A stretch of 64,000 nucleotides of DNA from Pseudonocardia terrae. GTDB lineage: Bacteria; Actinomycetota; Actinomycetes; Mycobacteriales; Pseudonocardiaceae. The notes below the pieces were generated by a model, which was not told where the DNA came from, ran no database searches, and saw nothing but the letters and a program-made list of their open reading frames with translations. The stretch covers positions 62,001 through 126,000 of the forward strand of contig NZ_JAJTTE010000009.1 of assembly GCF_021343995.1 (NCBI RefSeq), given 5' to 3'. A program made the position numbers and the translations under genes. Positions 1 to 7,233 of the stretch are shown here, one piece after another. How positions within the stretch are numbered: position 1 is the first letter of the stretch; the number at the start of each line of letters is the position of its first letter.

Positions 1-1161
1 TCATCGGGCGCGCTCCGCCTCGTACTTGGCGGTCATGTGCGCGACGGCGTCGAGCTGGGCCTTCGAGTGCACGTCCCGGCCGGCGCTGGCCAGCCGCGCG
101 GCCTCGAGCGTCGGCTCGGCCTGGCCCTGGAAGTGCGGCGCGACGTCCCGGGCGAAGATCTCGAAGGAGCGCCGGGTGGCCGTCGGGTCGGCCCAGTCGT
201 GTCCCATGAGCAGCATGGTGCCGAACCCGCCGGCCTGGTCCACCAGCCGTTGCACCTGGGCCCGGGCCTGGTCGGCGGTGCCGATCACGCCGATCCCGGC
301 CGAGTTGATGAAGTCGATCATCTCGTCCAGGTTGTCGCCGGACACCGCCATCTGCGGGAACGCGGCCACGTGCTGGAAGTAGCGGAACCAGTGCTCGATC
401 CCGTACGCGACCTCGCGGCGGGCCTGCTCCTCGGTCTCGGCGAGGTGGAAGGGCCCGACGAGGCGCCAGCCCGAACGGTCCACGGTCGTGCCCGCCGCGG
501 CCGCCCGCTCCTCCATGACACCCCAGTGGTGGGCGAGGGCGTCGAAGCCGTCGGCGCTCAGCGTCGCGCCGATGCTGAGCAGCCCGAGCCCGTGGGTGCC
601 CGCGAGCCGGGCGCCGGTCGGGGAGGCGACGGCCGCGACGGCGATGTCGAACAGCGGGTCCGAGTACGGCGCCATCTGCAGCCGGGCGTCGATCAGCTCG
701 TGGGTCCTGGTCTTCGCGTTCACGGTCTCGCCGCGGAACAGCCGCAGGATGATATCGAGGTTCTCCTCGAGCAGCTCCCGGGTCTCGGTCGGGTTCAACC
801 CGATCATCGCGGAGTCGGTCGGCAGCGACCCCGGGCCGACCCCGAACAGCGTCCGGCCCCGGGTGAGGTGGTCCAGCATGACCATGCGGTCCGCCACCCA
901 CAGTGGGTTGTGGTAGCTGATCGACGTGACGCCGGTGCCCAGCTTGATCCGCCGGGTGCGCTGCGCGGCGGCGGCGATCAGGATCTCCGGCGACGCGTAG
1001 ATCTCCGAGCCCGCGCTGTGGTGCTCGCCGAACCACGCCTCGTCGTAGTCGAGGGCGTCGAGGTGCTCGATCAGCTGCAGATCCTGCTCGAACGCGACGG
1101 CGGGCTTCACCCCCGGGGCGTGGACGGGGGCGAGGAATATGCCGAACTTCAGCCTGGCCAT
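1..1161 (-). CDS. LLM-class (luciferase-like) flavin-dependent oxidoreductase
   Basis: A 386-residue protein of the bacterial luciferase-like monooxygenase family, a TIM barrel using reduced flavin and O2, or F420. The first strand FGIFLAPVHAPG (residues 6-17), the DYDEAWFGEHH motif (38-48), RIKLGTGV (71-78) and RGRTLFGVGPGS (101-112) are family hallmarks. The ATG at 1161 is chosen although the frame stays open upstream: homology begins there and an SD-like GAGAGGT lies just before it. The stop occupies bases 1-3, so the gene is complete. It is divergent from the RibB-like/HpaB operon, whose flavin reductase could supply its flavin (inference). The substrate cannot be told. Confidence 0.9.
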   Translation of the reverse strand: MARLKFGIFLAPVHAPGVKPAVAFEQDLQLIEHLDALDYDEAWFGEHHSAGSEIYASPEILIAAAAQRTRRIKLGTGVTSISYHNPLWVADRMVMLDHLTRGRTLFGVGPGSLPTDSAMIGLNPTETRELLEENLDIILRLFRGETVNAKTRTHELIDARLQMAPYSDPLFDIAVAAVASPTGARLAGTHGLGLLSIGATLSADGFDALAHHWGVMEERAAAAGTTVDRSGWRLVGPFHLAETEEQARREVAYGIEHWFRYFQHVAAFPQMAVSGDNLDEMIDFINSAGIGVIGTADQARAQVQRLVDQAGGFGTMLLMGHDWADPTATRRSFEIFARDVAPHFQGQAEPTLEAARLASAGRDVHSKAQLDAVAHMTAKYEAERAR

Positions 1162-1244
1162 GCGGTGACCTCTCGTGCCGGCGGCGCTGCGGTGCGCCGC
1201 GGTCTGCCTGTGTCGCAAGCCACCTTCGGGCCGTCCGCCGCCGC

Positions 1245-1290
1245 TGCACAGTGCACGAAAGTGCACCCCACCCCGTCCACCAACGTGCAC
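1245..1290. promoter_or_regulatory. Cluster of GTGCAC palindromes in a divergent promoter region
   Basis: The 197-bp gap between two divergent genes carries GTGCAC three times, at 1251-1256, 1261-1266 and 1285-1290, with a partial TGCACA at 1245. The first two are exactly 10 bp apart, one helical turn, giving GTGCAC-GAAA-GTGCAC. This is a plausible operator for a regulator of one or both flanking transcripts, but no regulator gene is adjacent and no clear -10/-35 pair is visible. Confidence 0.4.
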
Positions 1291-1358
1291 TCACGACGTC
1301 GTCGCCCGCGTGGTGAGCTGCGCCGACCCTGCTTCCCCGACGCCTGTGGAGGTGCCCC

Positions 1359-1970
1359 ATGACCGCAGTGATCGACCCGCTGATCGGACACGGCCCGAAC
1401 GCCGCCGTGCGGGAGCGCCTCGCCGGTGGACCCGTCGTCGTGCTCGACGGGCGGGGCTCCGGCCATCTCGTCGCCCCGGCCGACGACGTCACCACCGAGA
1501 CCATGGCGTTCCTGGTCCGTGTCGGGTCGGGCTTCGTGCAGGTGGCCGTGACGGGCGAGACGTGTGAGCGGCTCCTGCTGCCCCCGATGGTGTGGCCGGT
1601 CCCGGCCGGCCCCCGGGGCGACCACTGCGTCTCGGTGGACGCCACCCACGGGGTGTCCACGGGGATCTCCGCGGCCGATCGCGCGCTGACCGCGCGGCTG
1701 CTGGCGGCCCCGACGACCGAGCCCGACGCGCTCACCAGGCCGGGCCACGTCGTCCCCGTGCGGGTCCGCACGGCGGACAGCCCCGCGGGCCTCGCCCTGG
1801 CCGTCGCCGCCCGGGCGGGGCGGCGGGCCGCGGTGCTGTGCGCCGCGGTACCGGCGGGCGACCCCTGCGCGGAGGCCCGCACCGAGGACCTGCTCGCCCT
1901 CGCCGACGCCCACGGGCTGCCCGTGGTGTCGGCGGCCGATCTCCTGACCACCTCCGAAGGGAACCTCTGA
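1359..1970 (+). CDS. RibB-like (DHBP synthase fold) protein lacking catalytic residues
   Basis: A 203-residue protein alignable over its length to 3,4-dihydroxy-2-butanone-4-phosphate synthase: PVVVLDGRG near the N-terminus, TMAFLVRVGSGFVQVAVTGE, LPPMVWP, then the diagnostic VSVDATHGVSTGISAADRAL and RPGHVVPVR. The acidic loop that carries the catalytic Arg/Glu/Glu/Asp in RibB (DDxDRENEGD) is replaced by DGRGSGHL, three residues shorter. The GGHTEA segment with the catalytic His is gone, and the Glu after VLC is Ala. It is therefore unlikely to make the riboflavin precursor. Its TGA overlaps the ATG of the downstream monooxygenase, which suggests a role with that flavin-dependent system (inference). 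Start ATG follows GGAGGTGCCCC. Confidence 0.8.
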   Translation: MTAVIDPLIGHGPNAAVRERLAGGPVVVLDGRGSGHLVAPADDVTTETMAFLVRVGSGFVQVAVTGETCERLLLPPMVWPVPAGPRGDHCVSVDATHGVSTGISAADRALTARLLAAPTTEPDALTRPGHVVPVRVRTADSPAGLALAVAARAGRRAAVLCAAVPAGDPCAEARTEDLLALADAHGLPVVSAADLLTTSEGNL

Positions 1971-3388
1971 TGGCTCTGCGCACCGCGCAGCAGTACCGCG
2001 ACGGCCTGCGCGACGGCCGTCGAGTCCACTACCGCGGCGCCCGGGTGGACGACGTCGTCGCGCACCCGGAGCTCCGGCCCGCCGTCGACCACTCGGCGCT
2101 CTGCTACTCCATCGCCGAGGACCTCCCGGACCTGGCGGTGCGCAAGAGCACGGAGGCGGGCACCTACTCGGCCTTCTACCACCTGCCGCGCACTCCCGAG
2201 GACCTGCGCGACCGCGGTGCCCTGATCGAGGAGGTGTCCCGCCGCGGAGCGGGCACGATCGTGCTCAAGGAGGTCGGCTCCGACGCCCTGTTCGCCCTCC
2301 TGCGCGCCACCGAGGGCGAGGGGCTGGAGCGCGCGCAGGCCTTCTTCTCCCGCGTCCTCGAGGAGGACCTGGCCCTCGCGGTCGCCCAGACCGATGTCAA
2401 GGGCAACCGCACCCTGGGCCCGTCGCAGCAGACCGATCCCGACCTCTACCTGCGCATCGTCGACTCCGACGCCGACTCGATCACGGTCCGCGGCGCCAAG
2501 ACCCACACCTCGTTCTCGGCCAACGCCGACGAGATCGTCGTGCTGCCCACCCGCGCCATGGGACCCGCGGACACCGACTACGCGGTCTCCTTCGCGATCC
2601 CGGTCGACACCCCCGGCCTCGACCTCTACGTGTCGCCGTACGCGGCGGGGGAGCGGGACGACTTCAGCTTCCCGCTGTCCTCGAAGCACAAGCTGCTGGA
2701 GTCGCTGACCGTCTTCGACGACGTCCGGATCCCGCGCGAGCGGGTGTTCCTGGAGCGGCGCCCGGAGCTCGCGGGCCCGCTGGCGATCGCGTTCGTGGAC
2801 TACCACCGGTTCACGGCGATCAACTACAAGCTGCCGCTGCTCGACGTCATCGTCGGTGCCGCGCACCTCGTCGCCGAGGCCAACGGCATCACCCGGGCCG
2901 GGCACGTCCGCGACAAGATCGCCAAGCTGATCGCCTGGTCGGAGACCGTCCGCGGGCTCGCCGAGCTCGCGGCCCTGCGGGCCCGTGAGGGCGCCCGGGG
3001 CGTCTGGCTCCCGGACCCGCTCGCGGTGAACATGGCCAAGTACACATTCGCGCACGGTTTCCACGAGGCCACGGCGACGCTCGTCGACCTCGCCGGCGGC
3101 CTGCTCGCCACCGGGCCCGGCGCCGAGGACTGGGCGAACCCCGGCATCCGCGCGGTGCTGGAGAAGTACTACGCCGCGACCGTCCCCGCCGAGCAGCGCC
3201 TGCGGATCCTCAACTTCATCGGCGACCTCACGGCCCGCGACTACGGCGGCTACCAGTCCGTGCTCGCCACCCACGCCGAGGGCTCGCTCGAGGCCGAGAA
3301 GATGCAGATCGCGCGCTCCTACGACCCCGCGACGGCGGTCGCGTACGTGCGCCGGCTGGCCGGGATCGACACCGGCGGGGTCGCGTGA
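1970..3388 (+). CDS. HpaB-family FADH2-dependent monooxygenase (large component)
   Basis: A 472-residue protein of the 4-hydroxyphenylacetate 3-monooxygenase / 4-hydroxybutyryl-CoA dehydratase family (acyl-CoA dehydrogenase-like fold). Family features are the N-terminal ALRTAQQYRDGLRDGR, DPDLYLRIVDSDADSITVRGAK, the HTSFSANADEIVVLP segment, and the C-terminal helical domain with LNFIGDLTARDYGGYQSV. The next gene encodes a flavin reductase, so an oxygenase using diffusible FADH2 is much likelier than the radical dehydratase; the Cys/His iron-sulfur ligands of the dehydratase were not seen. Its ATG overlaps the upstream stop (TGATG), and its stop overlaps the reductase start in the same way, so the three are translationally coupled. 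The substrate is unknown but probably aromatic or heteroaromatic. Confidence 0.88.
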   Translation: MALRTAQQYRDGLRDGRRVHYRGARVDDVVAHPELRPAVDHSALCYSIAEDLPDLAVRKSTEAGTYSAFYHLPRTPEDLRDRGALIEEVSRRGAGTIVLKEVGSDALFALLRATEGEGLERAQAFFSRVLEEDLALAVAQTDVKGNRTLGPSQQTDPDLYLRIVDSDADSITVRGAKTHTSFSANADEIVVLPTRAMGPADTDYAVSFAIPVDTPGLDLYVSPYAAGERDDFSFPLSSKHKLLESLTVFDDVRIPRERVFLERRPELAGPLAIAFVDYHRFTAINYKLPLLDVIVGAAHLVAEANGITRAGHVRDKIAKLIAWSETVRGLAELAALRAREGARGVWLPDPLAVNMAKYTFAHGFHEATATLVDLAGGLLATGPGAEDWANPGIRAVLEKYYAATVPAEQRLRILNFIGDLTARDYGGYQSVLATHAEGSLEAEKMQIARSYDPATAVAYVRRLAGIDTGGVA

Positions 3389-3921
3389 TGACGAACGGGA
3401 CCGACACGACGGACGGCACCGTGGTGATCCCGCCGGAGCACTTCCGGGAGGTCCTCGGCGCCTTCTGCTCCGGCATCACCGTGATCACCGCGGCCGGCCC
3501 CGACGGCGCGCCGCTGGGCATGACCTGCCAGTCCTTCAGCTCGCTGTCACTGGACCCGCCGATGATCCTGATCGCCCCGGCGCTCACCTCGACCACCTGG
3601 CCGCGGATCCGCGAGGCCGGCACGTTCTGCGTGAACATCCTGGCCGACGGGCAGCACGGCGTCAGCGACGCCATGTCCCGCCGCGGGACGGACAAGTTCG
3701 CCGACGTCGCGTGGACGCCGTCGCCGACCGGCGCCCCGCGGCTGGCGGACGTCGCGGCCTGGATCGACTGCGACCTCGCGGCGGAGCACGACGGCGGCGA
3801 CCACACGATCGTCGTCGGGGCCGTGCGGGCCCTCGGGAGCGCACCGTCCCTGGAGCCGCTGCTCTACCACCGCGGCCGGTACGCGCTCGTCCGCAGTCAC
3901 CCGGCGGCGGCCTCCCGCTGA
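3388..3921 (+). CDS. Flavin reductase, small component of two-component monooxygenase
   Basis: A 177-residue NAD(P)H:flavin reductase of the HpaC/RutF type (split-barrel FMN-binding fold). Recognisable are VLGAFCSGITVITAAGPDG, MTCQSFSSLSLDPPMILIAP, GTFCVNILADGQ and a C-terminal LYHRGRYALV that closes the flavin site. It should supply reduced flavin to the HpaB-type oxygenase just upstream, to which it is coupled by a TGATG overlap. A GTG three bases earlier is in frame; the ATG is preferred because it matches the coupling pattern of this operon. Confidence 0.9.
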   Translation: MTNGTDTTDGTVVIPPEHFREVLGAFCSGITVITAAGPDGAPLGMTCQSFSSLSLDPPMILIAPALTSTTWPRIREAGTFCVNILADGQHGVSDAMSRRGTDKFADVAWTPSPTGAPRLADVAAWIDCDLAAEHDGGDHTIVVGAVRALGSAPSLEPLLYHRGRYALVRSHPAAASR

Positions 3922-3997
3922 CCCGGGCTCCGGCCCGAGCCCCGGCCCGGGCCGACGAGCTCCGGTCGTCCGCCCGCCCACCCCTGAGGAGACCTCC

Positions 3998-5653
3998 ATG
4001 TCCGTGTACGACGACAAACCCTGGCTGGCCGTCTACGACGACGGCCGGCCCGCCACGACGACCGTCGAGTTCGCGACGGCCGTCGACATGTTCCGCGCCG
4101 CGGTCGCGCGCAACCCCGACGGGGACGCGATCCGCTACTTCGACGGCCGCATCAGCTATGCCGAGCTCGACGCGCTCACCGACGCCTTCGCCGCCGGCAT
4201 CACCGCCGAGGGCTTCACGCCGGGTGACCGGGTCGCGGTCTACCTGCAGAACGTCCCGCAGTTCGTGATCGCCCAGGTCGGCGCGTGGAAGGCCGGCGGG
4301 ATCGCCGTCTCGATCAATCCGATGAACAAGGAGCGGGAGCTCGCGGAGCTGCTGGCCGACTCCGGCGCGTCGGTGCTGGTGTGCCTGCAGTCGCTCCACC
4401 GCGACGTCGCCGCGGGCGTCCTGTCCGGCACCGCGGTGCGTACCGTGCTCACCACCTCCGAGCTCGACCTGCAGACCCGGAACGAGCCGGCCGTCCTCGC
4501 CGGTGCCGAGCGGATCGCCTGCCCCGGCACCACGGACCTGCTCGAGTTCCTGGAGCGGCACCGGGGTGCGGCGGCCCCGGCCGTCGAGCTCGGGCCCGAC
4601 GACGTCGCCTTCCTGACCTACACCTCCGGCACCACCGGCCCGCCGAAGGGCGCGATGACCACGCACCGCAACGTGGTCTTCAACGCGCAGACCTACCGCG
4701 ACTGGGTGGGCCTGGGGCCCGACGACGTCGTGCTCGGGATCGCCCCGCTGTTCCACGTCACCGGGCTCGTCGGGCACATCGCGGTCGCGCTGCTCACCGG
4801 GGCGCCGCTCGTCCTGATGTACCGGCTCGACCCCGGCCTCACCCTCGACACGGCCGAGGCGGAGGGCGCGACGTTCACGGTCGGGTCGATCACCGTCTTC
4901 ATCGCCCTGATGAACGCGCCCGACGCCGACAAGGCCAAGCTGGCGTCCCTGACCAAGGTCTACTCGGGCGGGGCGCCGATCCCGCCGAGCACCGTGCAGG
5001 CCTTCCGGGACGCCTTCGGCCACTACATCCACAACATCTACGGGCTCACCGAGACCACCTCGCCGTCGCACGCGGTGCCGCGCGGCGCGGAGGCGCCGGT
5101 CGACCCGGCGTCGGGTGCGCTGTCGGTCGGCGTGCCGGTCTACGACACCGTGGTGCGGATCGTCGACGAGAACGGCGAGGACGTGCCCGCCGGCGAGATC
5201 GGCGAGCTCGTCACCGCCGGTCCGCAGGTCGTCGCCGGGTACTGGAACAAGCCCGAGGAGACCGCGAAGGCGCTGCCGGACGGCGCGCTGCACACGGGCG
5301 ACGTCGGCTACATGGACCCGCAGGGCTGGTTCTACATCGTCGACCGCAAGAAGGACCAGATCAACGCGGGCGGCTACAAGATCTGGCCGCGCGAGGTCGA
5401 GGACGTCCTCTACGAGCACACCGCCGTCCGCGAGGCCGCCGTCGTCGGGGTCCCGGACGAGTACCGCGGCGAGACGGTCAAGGCGTTCGTCTCCCTGCGG
5501 GCCGGCGCGACCGCCTCCGCGGAGGAGATCGTCGCCTTCACGAAGGAGCGCATGGCGGCCTACAAGTACCCGCGCCAGGTGGAGATCCTCGAGGAGATCC
5601 CCAAGACGGTGAGCGGCAAGGTCCTGCGGCGGGAGCTGCGGACGCGGTCCTGA
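3998..5653 (+). CDS. AMP-dependent acyl-CoA ligase
   Basis: A 551-residue member of the ANL superfamily, which adenylates a carboxylic acid and then forms the CoA thioester. Motifs in order: LTYTSGTTGPPKGA (P-loop), PLFHVTGL, IYGLTETT (A5), HTGDVGYMDPQGWFYIVDRKKD (A7/A8 hinge) and PKTVSGKVLRREL with the A10 catalytic lysine. It starts at ATG with TGAGGAG six bases upstream. It ends the RibB-like/HpaB operon (76-bp gap), consistent with CoA activation of a ring-cleavage or hydroxylated acid. A strong hairpin follows immediately. Confidence 0.92.
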   Translation: MSVYDDKPWLAVYDDGRPATTTVEFATAVDMFRAAVARNPDGDAIRYFDGRISYAELDALTDAFAAGITAEGFTPGDRVAVYLQNVPQFVIAQVGAWKAGGIAVSINPMNKERELAELLADSGASVLVCLQSLHRDVAAGVLSGTAVRTVLTTSELDLQTRNEPAVLAGAERIACPGTTDLLEFLERHRGAAAPAVELGPDDVAFLTYTSGTTGPPKGAMTTHRNVVFNAQTYRDWVGLGPDDVVLGIAPLFHVTGLVGHIAVALLTGAPLVLMYRLDPGLTLDTAEAEGATFTVGSITVFIALMNAPDADKAKLASLTKVYSGGAPIPPSTVQAFRDAFGHYIHNIYGLTETTSPSHAVPRGAEAPVDPASGALSVGVPVYDTVVRIVDENGEDVPAGEIGELVTAGPQVVAGYWNKPEETAKALPDGALHTGDVGYMDPQGWFYIVDRKKDQINAGGYKIWPREVEDVLYEHTAVREAAVVGVPDEYRGETVKAFVSLRAGATASAEEIVAFTKERMAAYKYPRQVEILEEIPKTVSGKVLRRELRTRS

Positions 5654-5660
5654 TCCACGA

Positions 5661-5704
5661 GACGGCCGGGTGGGTGTGTGCGTCGGGACACCCGCCCGGC
5701 CGTC
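5661..5704 (+). terminator. Rho-independent-like hairpin terminator
   Basis: A 16-bp stem starting GACGGCCGGGTGGGTG, a 12-nt loop and its complement. All positions pair, with one G.U. It lies 7 bp after the acyl-CoA ligase stop. There is no strong T-run, which is usual for high-GC actinobacteria. It separates the first operon from the next promoter. Confidence 0.75.
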
Positions 5705-5774
5705 GCGCGTTCTCGCGGGGCCGGAGCGAGCCCCTTCGTGGCCGGTGTGTTGCCGCTCGGTTACTTCGCCTGAA

Positions 5775-5809
5775 GACTGTTGACAGTTTTCAGTCATCCC
5801 CTTTAGCGT
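5775..5809 (+). promoter_or_regulatory. Shared operator/promoter, copy 1 (before cupin-MBL-ABC operon)
   Basis: GACTG (5775-5779), an 11-nt spacer beginning TTGACAGTT, then CAGTC (5791-5795). The spacer contains a consensus -35, TTGACA (5780-5785), followed 18 bp later by TAGCGT as a -10. The same arrangement recurs at 16953 and 20892. There the outer arms are AACTG/CAGTT, so both arms have changed together, as expected for a dimeric repressor site. A bound repressor would cover the -35. The core NTGT-NN-ACAN resembles GntR/FadR-type operators. Confidence 0.7.
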
Positions 5810-5868
5810 GACGCGCGCCATGAAGCCGGTTCGGACCGCCGACCCGGACGGCGAGTCGAAGGGGATCC

Positions 5869-6264
5869 GTGACGTCGATGAGCAGCTACTGGACGAGCTG
5901 GTCCGATCTTCCCGAGCGTGAGGTGCTCCCGGGGAACTTCCGGACGGCGGCCACCGGCAAGGAGATGGGGCTCAACCGCATCCGCTGGGTGCACCCGACG
6001 GAGCTGCCCGCGCACACCCACCCCGACGCCGAGCAGGCGATGGTGGTGACGAGCGGGCGCATCGCCTTCACGGTGGCCGGCGAGAAGACCGTGCTCGCCG
6101 AGGGCGACGTCGTGGTGATCCCGCGGGGTGTCGAGCACTCCGGCCACAGCATCGAGGGCGAGTCCACCTTCATCGAGGTCTTCGCGCCCACCCGGATCGA
6201 GAACCTGCTCGGTTTCCTCGGCGGGTCGTCGATGCCCGAGCCGGCCGAGGGTGACGCCCGATGA
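5869..6264 (+). CDS. Cupin-domain protein
   Basis: A 131-residue single-domain cupin. Motif 1 is visible as HPTELPAHTHPDAEQAMVV with its metal-binding histidines and Glu, motif 2 as GDVVVIPRGVEHSGHS. It may be a small isomerase/dioxygenase or a ligand-binding protein; the family alone does not decide. GTG at 5869 is taken as the start because AAGGGG lies 4-5 bp upstream; an ATG at 5878 is the alternative. It is the first gene after shared promoter copy 1 and its stop overlaps the ATG of the next gene (ATGA). Confidence 0.8.
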   Translation: MTSMSSYWTSWSDLPEREVLPGNFRTAATGKEMGLNRIRWVHPTELPAHTHPDAEQAMVVTSGRIAFTVAGEKTVLAEGDVVVIPRGVEHSGHSIEGESTFIEVFAPTRIENLLGFLGGSSMPEPAEGDAR

Positions 6265-7124
6265 GCCTGCAGCAGGTCAGCGCGCACGTGCACGTCGAGA
6301 CCGCGCACCTCGGGAGCAACAACTCGATCGTCGTGGGTGCGGAGGGCCTGGCCCTGGTCGACACCCCGCACCGCCCGACCGATGCGATGGCCTGGCGGAA
6401 GACGGTCGACGGCTTCGGCGCCACGCGGTTCGTGGTCAACACCGACCACCACCCGGACCACACCATCGGCAACTTCTGGCAGGGCGGCGAGGTCGTCTCG
6501 CACCGGGGCACCCGCCGGCGGCTGCTCACCGAGCCGCCGAGCCAGGAGTACCTCGCGAACCTGTTCGCCCGGATCGACCCGGACGCCGTGGCCCTCCTGG
6601 ACACCTACCGGGTGCGGGTGCCCACCGTGGTCTTCTCCGACCGGATGGACCTGCACCTCGGGGACGTCCACCTGGAGCTGAGCTTCCAGCCGGGGCACAC
6701 CGCGAACAGCCTCCTCGCCTACCTGCCCGAGGACGGCGTCGTGTTCACCGGCGACATCGTCTGCGAGGCCGGGCTCCCGTCCTTCCAGGACTCCCGGCTG
6801 TGGGACTGGTTCGACGCCATCGAGGAGGTCGCGTCCTACGACTTCGAGGTGCTCGTCCCCGGGCACGGCGAGGTCGCCGACCGCAGCGTGCTCGAGCGCT
6901 ACCGCGACTGGGGCCGCGAGGTCGTCGGGCAGGTCGCCGAGGCGATCGCCCGGGGTGCGGACCGCGAGCAGGCCAGCGACGAGATCCGGTTCCCCGACAA
7001 CATCCACGTCGACACCGAGGACTACGTCGGCTACCCCGACGACCTCATCGAGATGTTCCAGCGCCGCTCCATCGAGCGCATCTACGACGACCTCCGCGAG
7101 AGGCCCGATCTCGCGGCGCGCTGA
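6261..7124 (+). CDS. Metallo-beta-lactamase-fold hydrolase
   Basis: A 287-residue MBL-fold protein. Seen are the metal-site strand NTDHHPDHTIGN (60-71), PGHTANSL, VFTGDIVCE and LVPGHGE. The usual HxHxDH reads D62-H-H-P-D-H67, so the first metal histidine is Asp while the rest of the site is intact; this may shift metal use. Members hydrolyse thioesters, lactones or cyclic amides. The protein ends in a helical extension (about 70 residues) beyond the fold. It is coupled to the cupin by a 4-bp overlap. Confidence 0.85.
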   Translation: MSLQQVSAHVHVETAHLGSNNSIVVGAEGLALVDTPHRPTDAMAWRKTVDGFGATRFVVNTDHHPDHTIGNFWQGGEVVSHRGTRRRLLTEPPSQEYLANLFARIDPDAVALLDTYRVRVPTVVFSDRMDLHLGDVHLELSFQPGHTANSLLAYLPEDGVVFTGDIVCEAGLPSFQDSRLWDWFDAIEEVASYDFEVLVPGHGEVADRSVLERYRDWGREVVGQVAEAIARGADREQASDEIRFPDNIHVDTEDYVGYPDDLIEMFQRRSIERIYDDLRERPDLAAR

Positions 7125-7135
7125 CGCCGCACCAC

Positions 7136-7211
7136 CCGATCCCGGCGCGTCCGCGCCGTCCGATTCCCCGGCGCACCCGCGTCGTCCGATTCCCCGGCGC
7201 GCCCGCGCCAC
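7136..7211. repeat. Three imperfect tandem repeats of about 26 bp
   Basis: The gap between the MBL gene and the binding-protein gene is built of three units that begin CCGATTCCCCGGCGC or a close variant, at about 7136, 7160 and 7186. The last two are nearly identical and the first has drifted. The repeats lie before the SD of the substrate-binding protein and could form stem structures affecting transcript ends in this operon. Confidence 0.6.
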
Positions 7212-7233
7212 ATCCTCATCGGAGAACCCATCC

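Noticed and set aside
1162..1290. A longer N-terminus for the luciferase-like protein starting at 1290.
   Set aside because: The extra residues are low-complexity, cross the GTGCAC operator region, and precede a start with a better SD at the point where family homology begins.
1970..3388. Assignment of the HpaB-like protein as 4-hydroxybutyryl-CoA dehydratase.
   Set aside because: The iron-sulfur ligand pattern was not seen, and the directly coupled flavin reductase points to an oxygenase.
3662..5821. Very long open frames antisense to real genes (here 719 codons; similar ones at 22276-25341 and 47281-49227).
   Set aside because: They run opposite genes with clear family motifs, are rich in Arg/Gly/Val/Asp from GC-biased third positions, and show no domains or SD. 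They are typical high-GC shadow frames.
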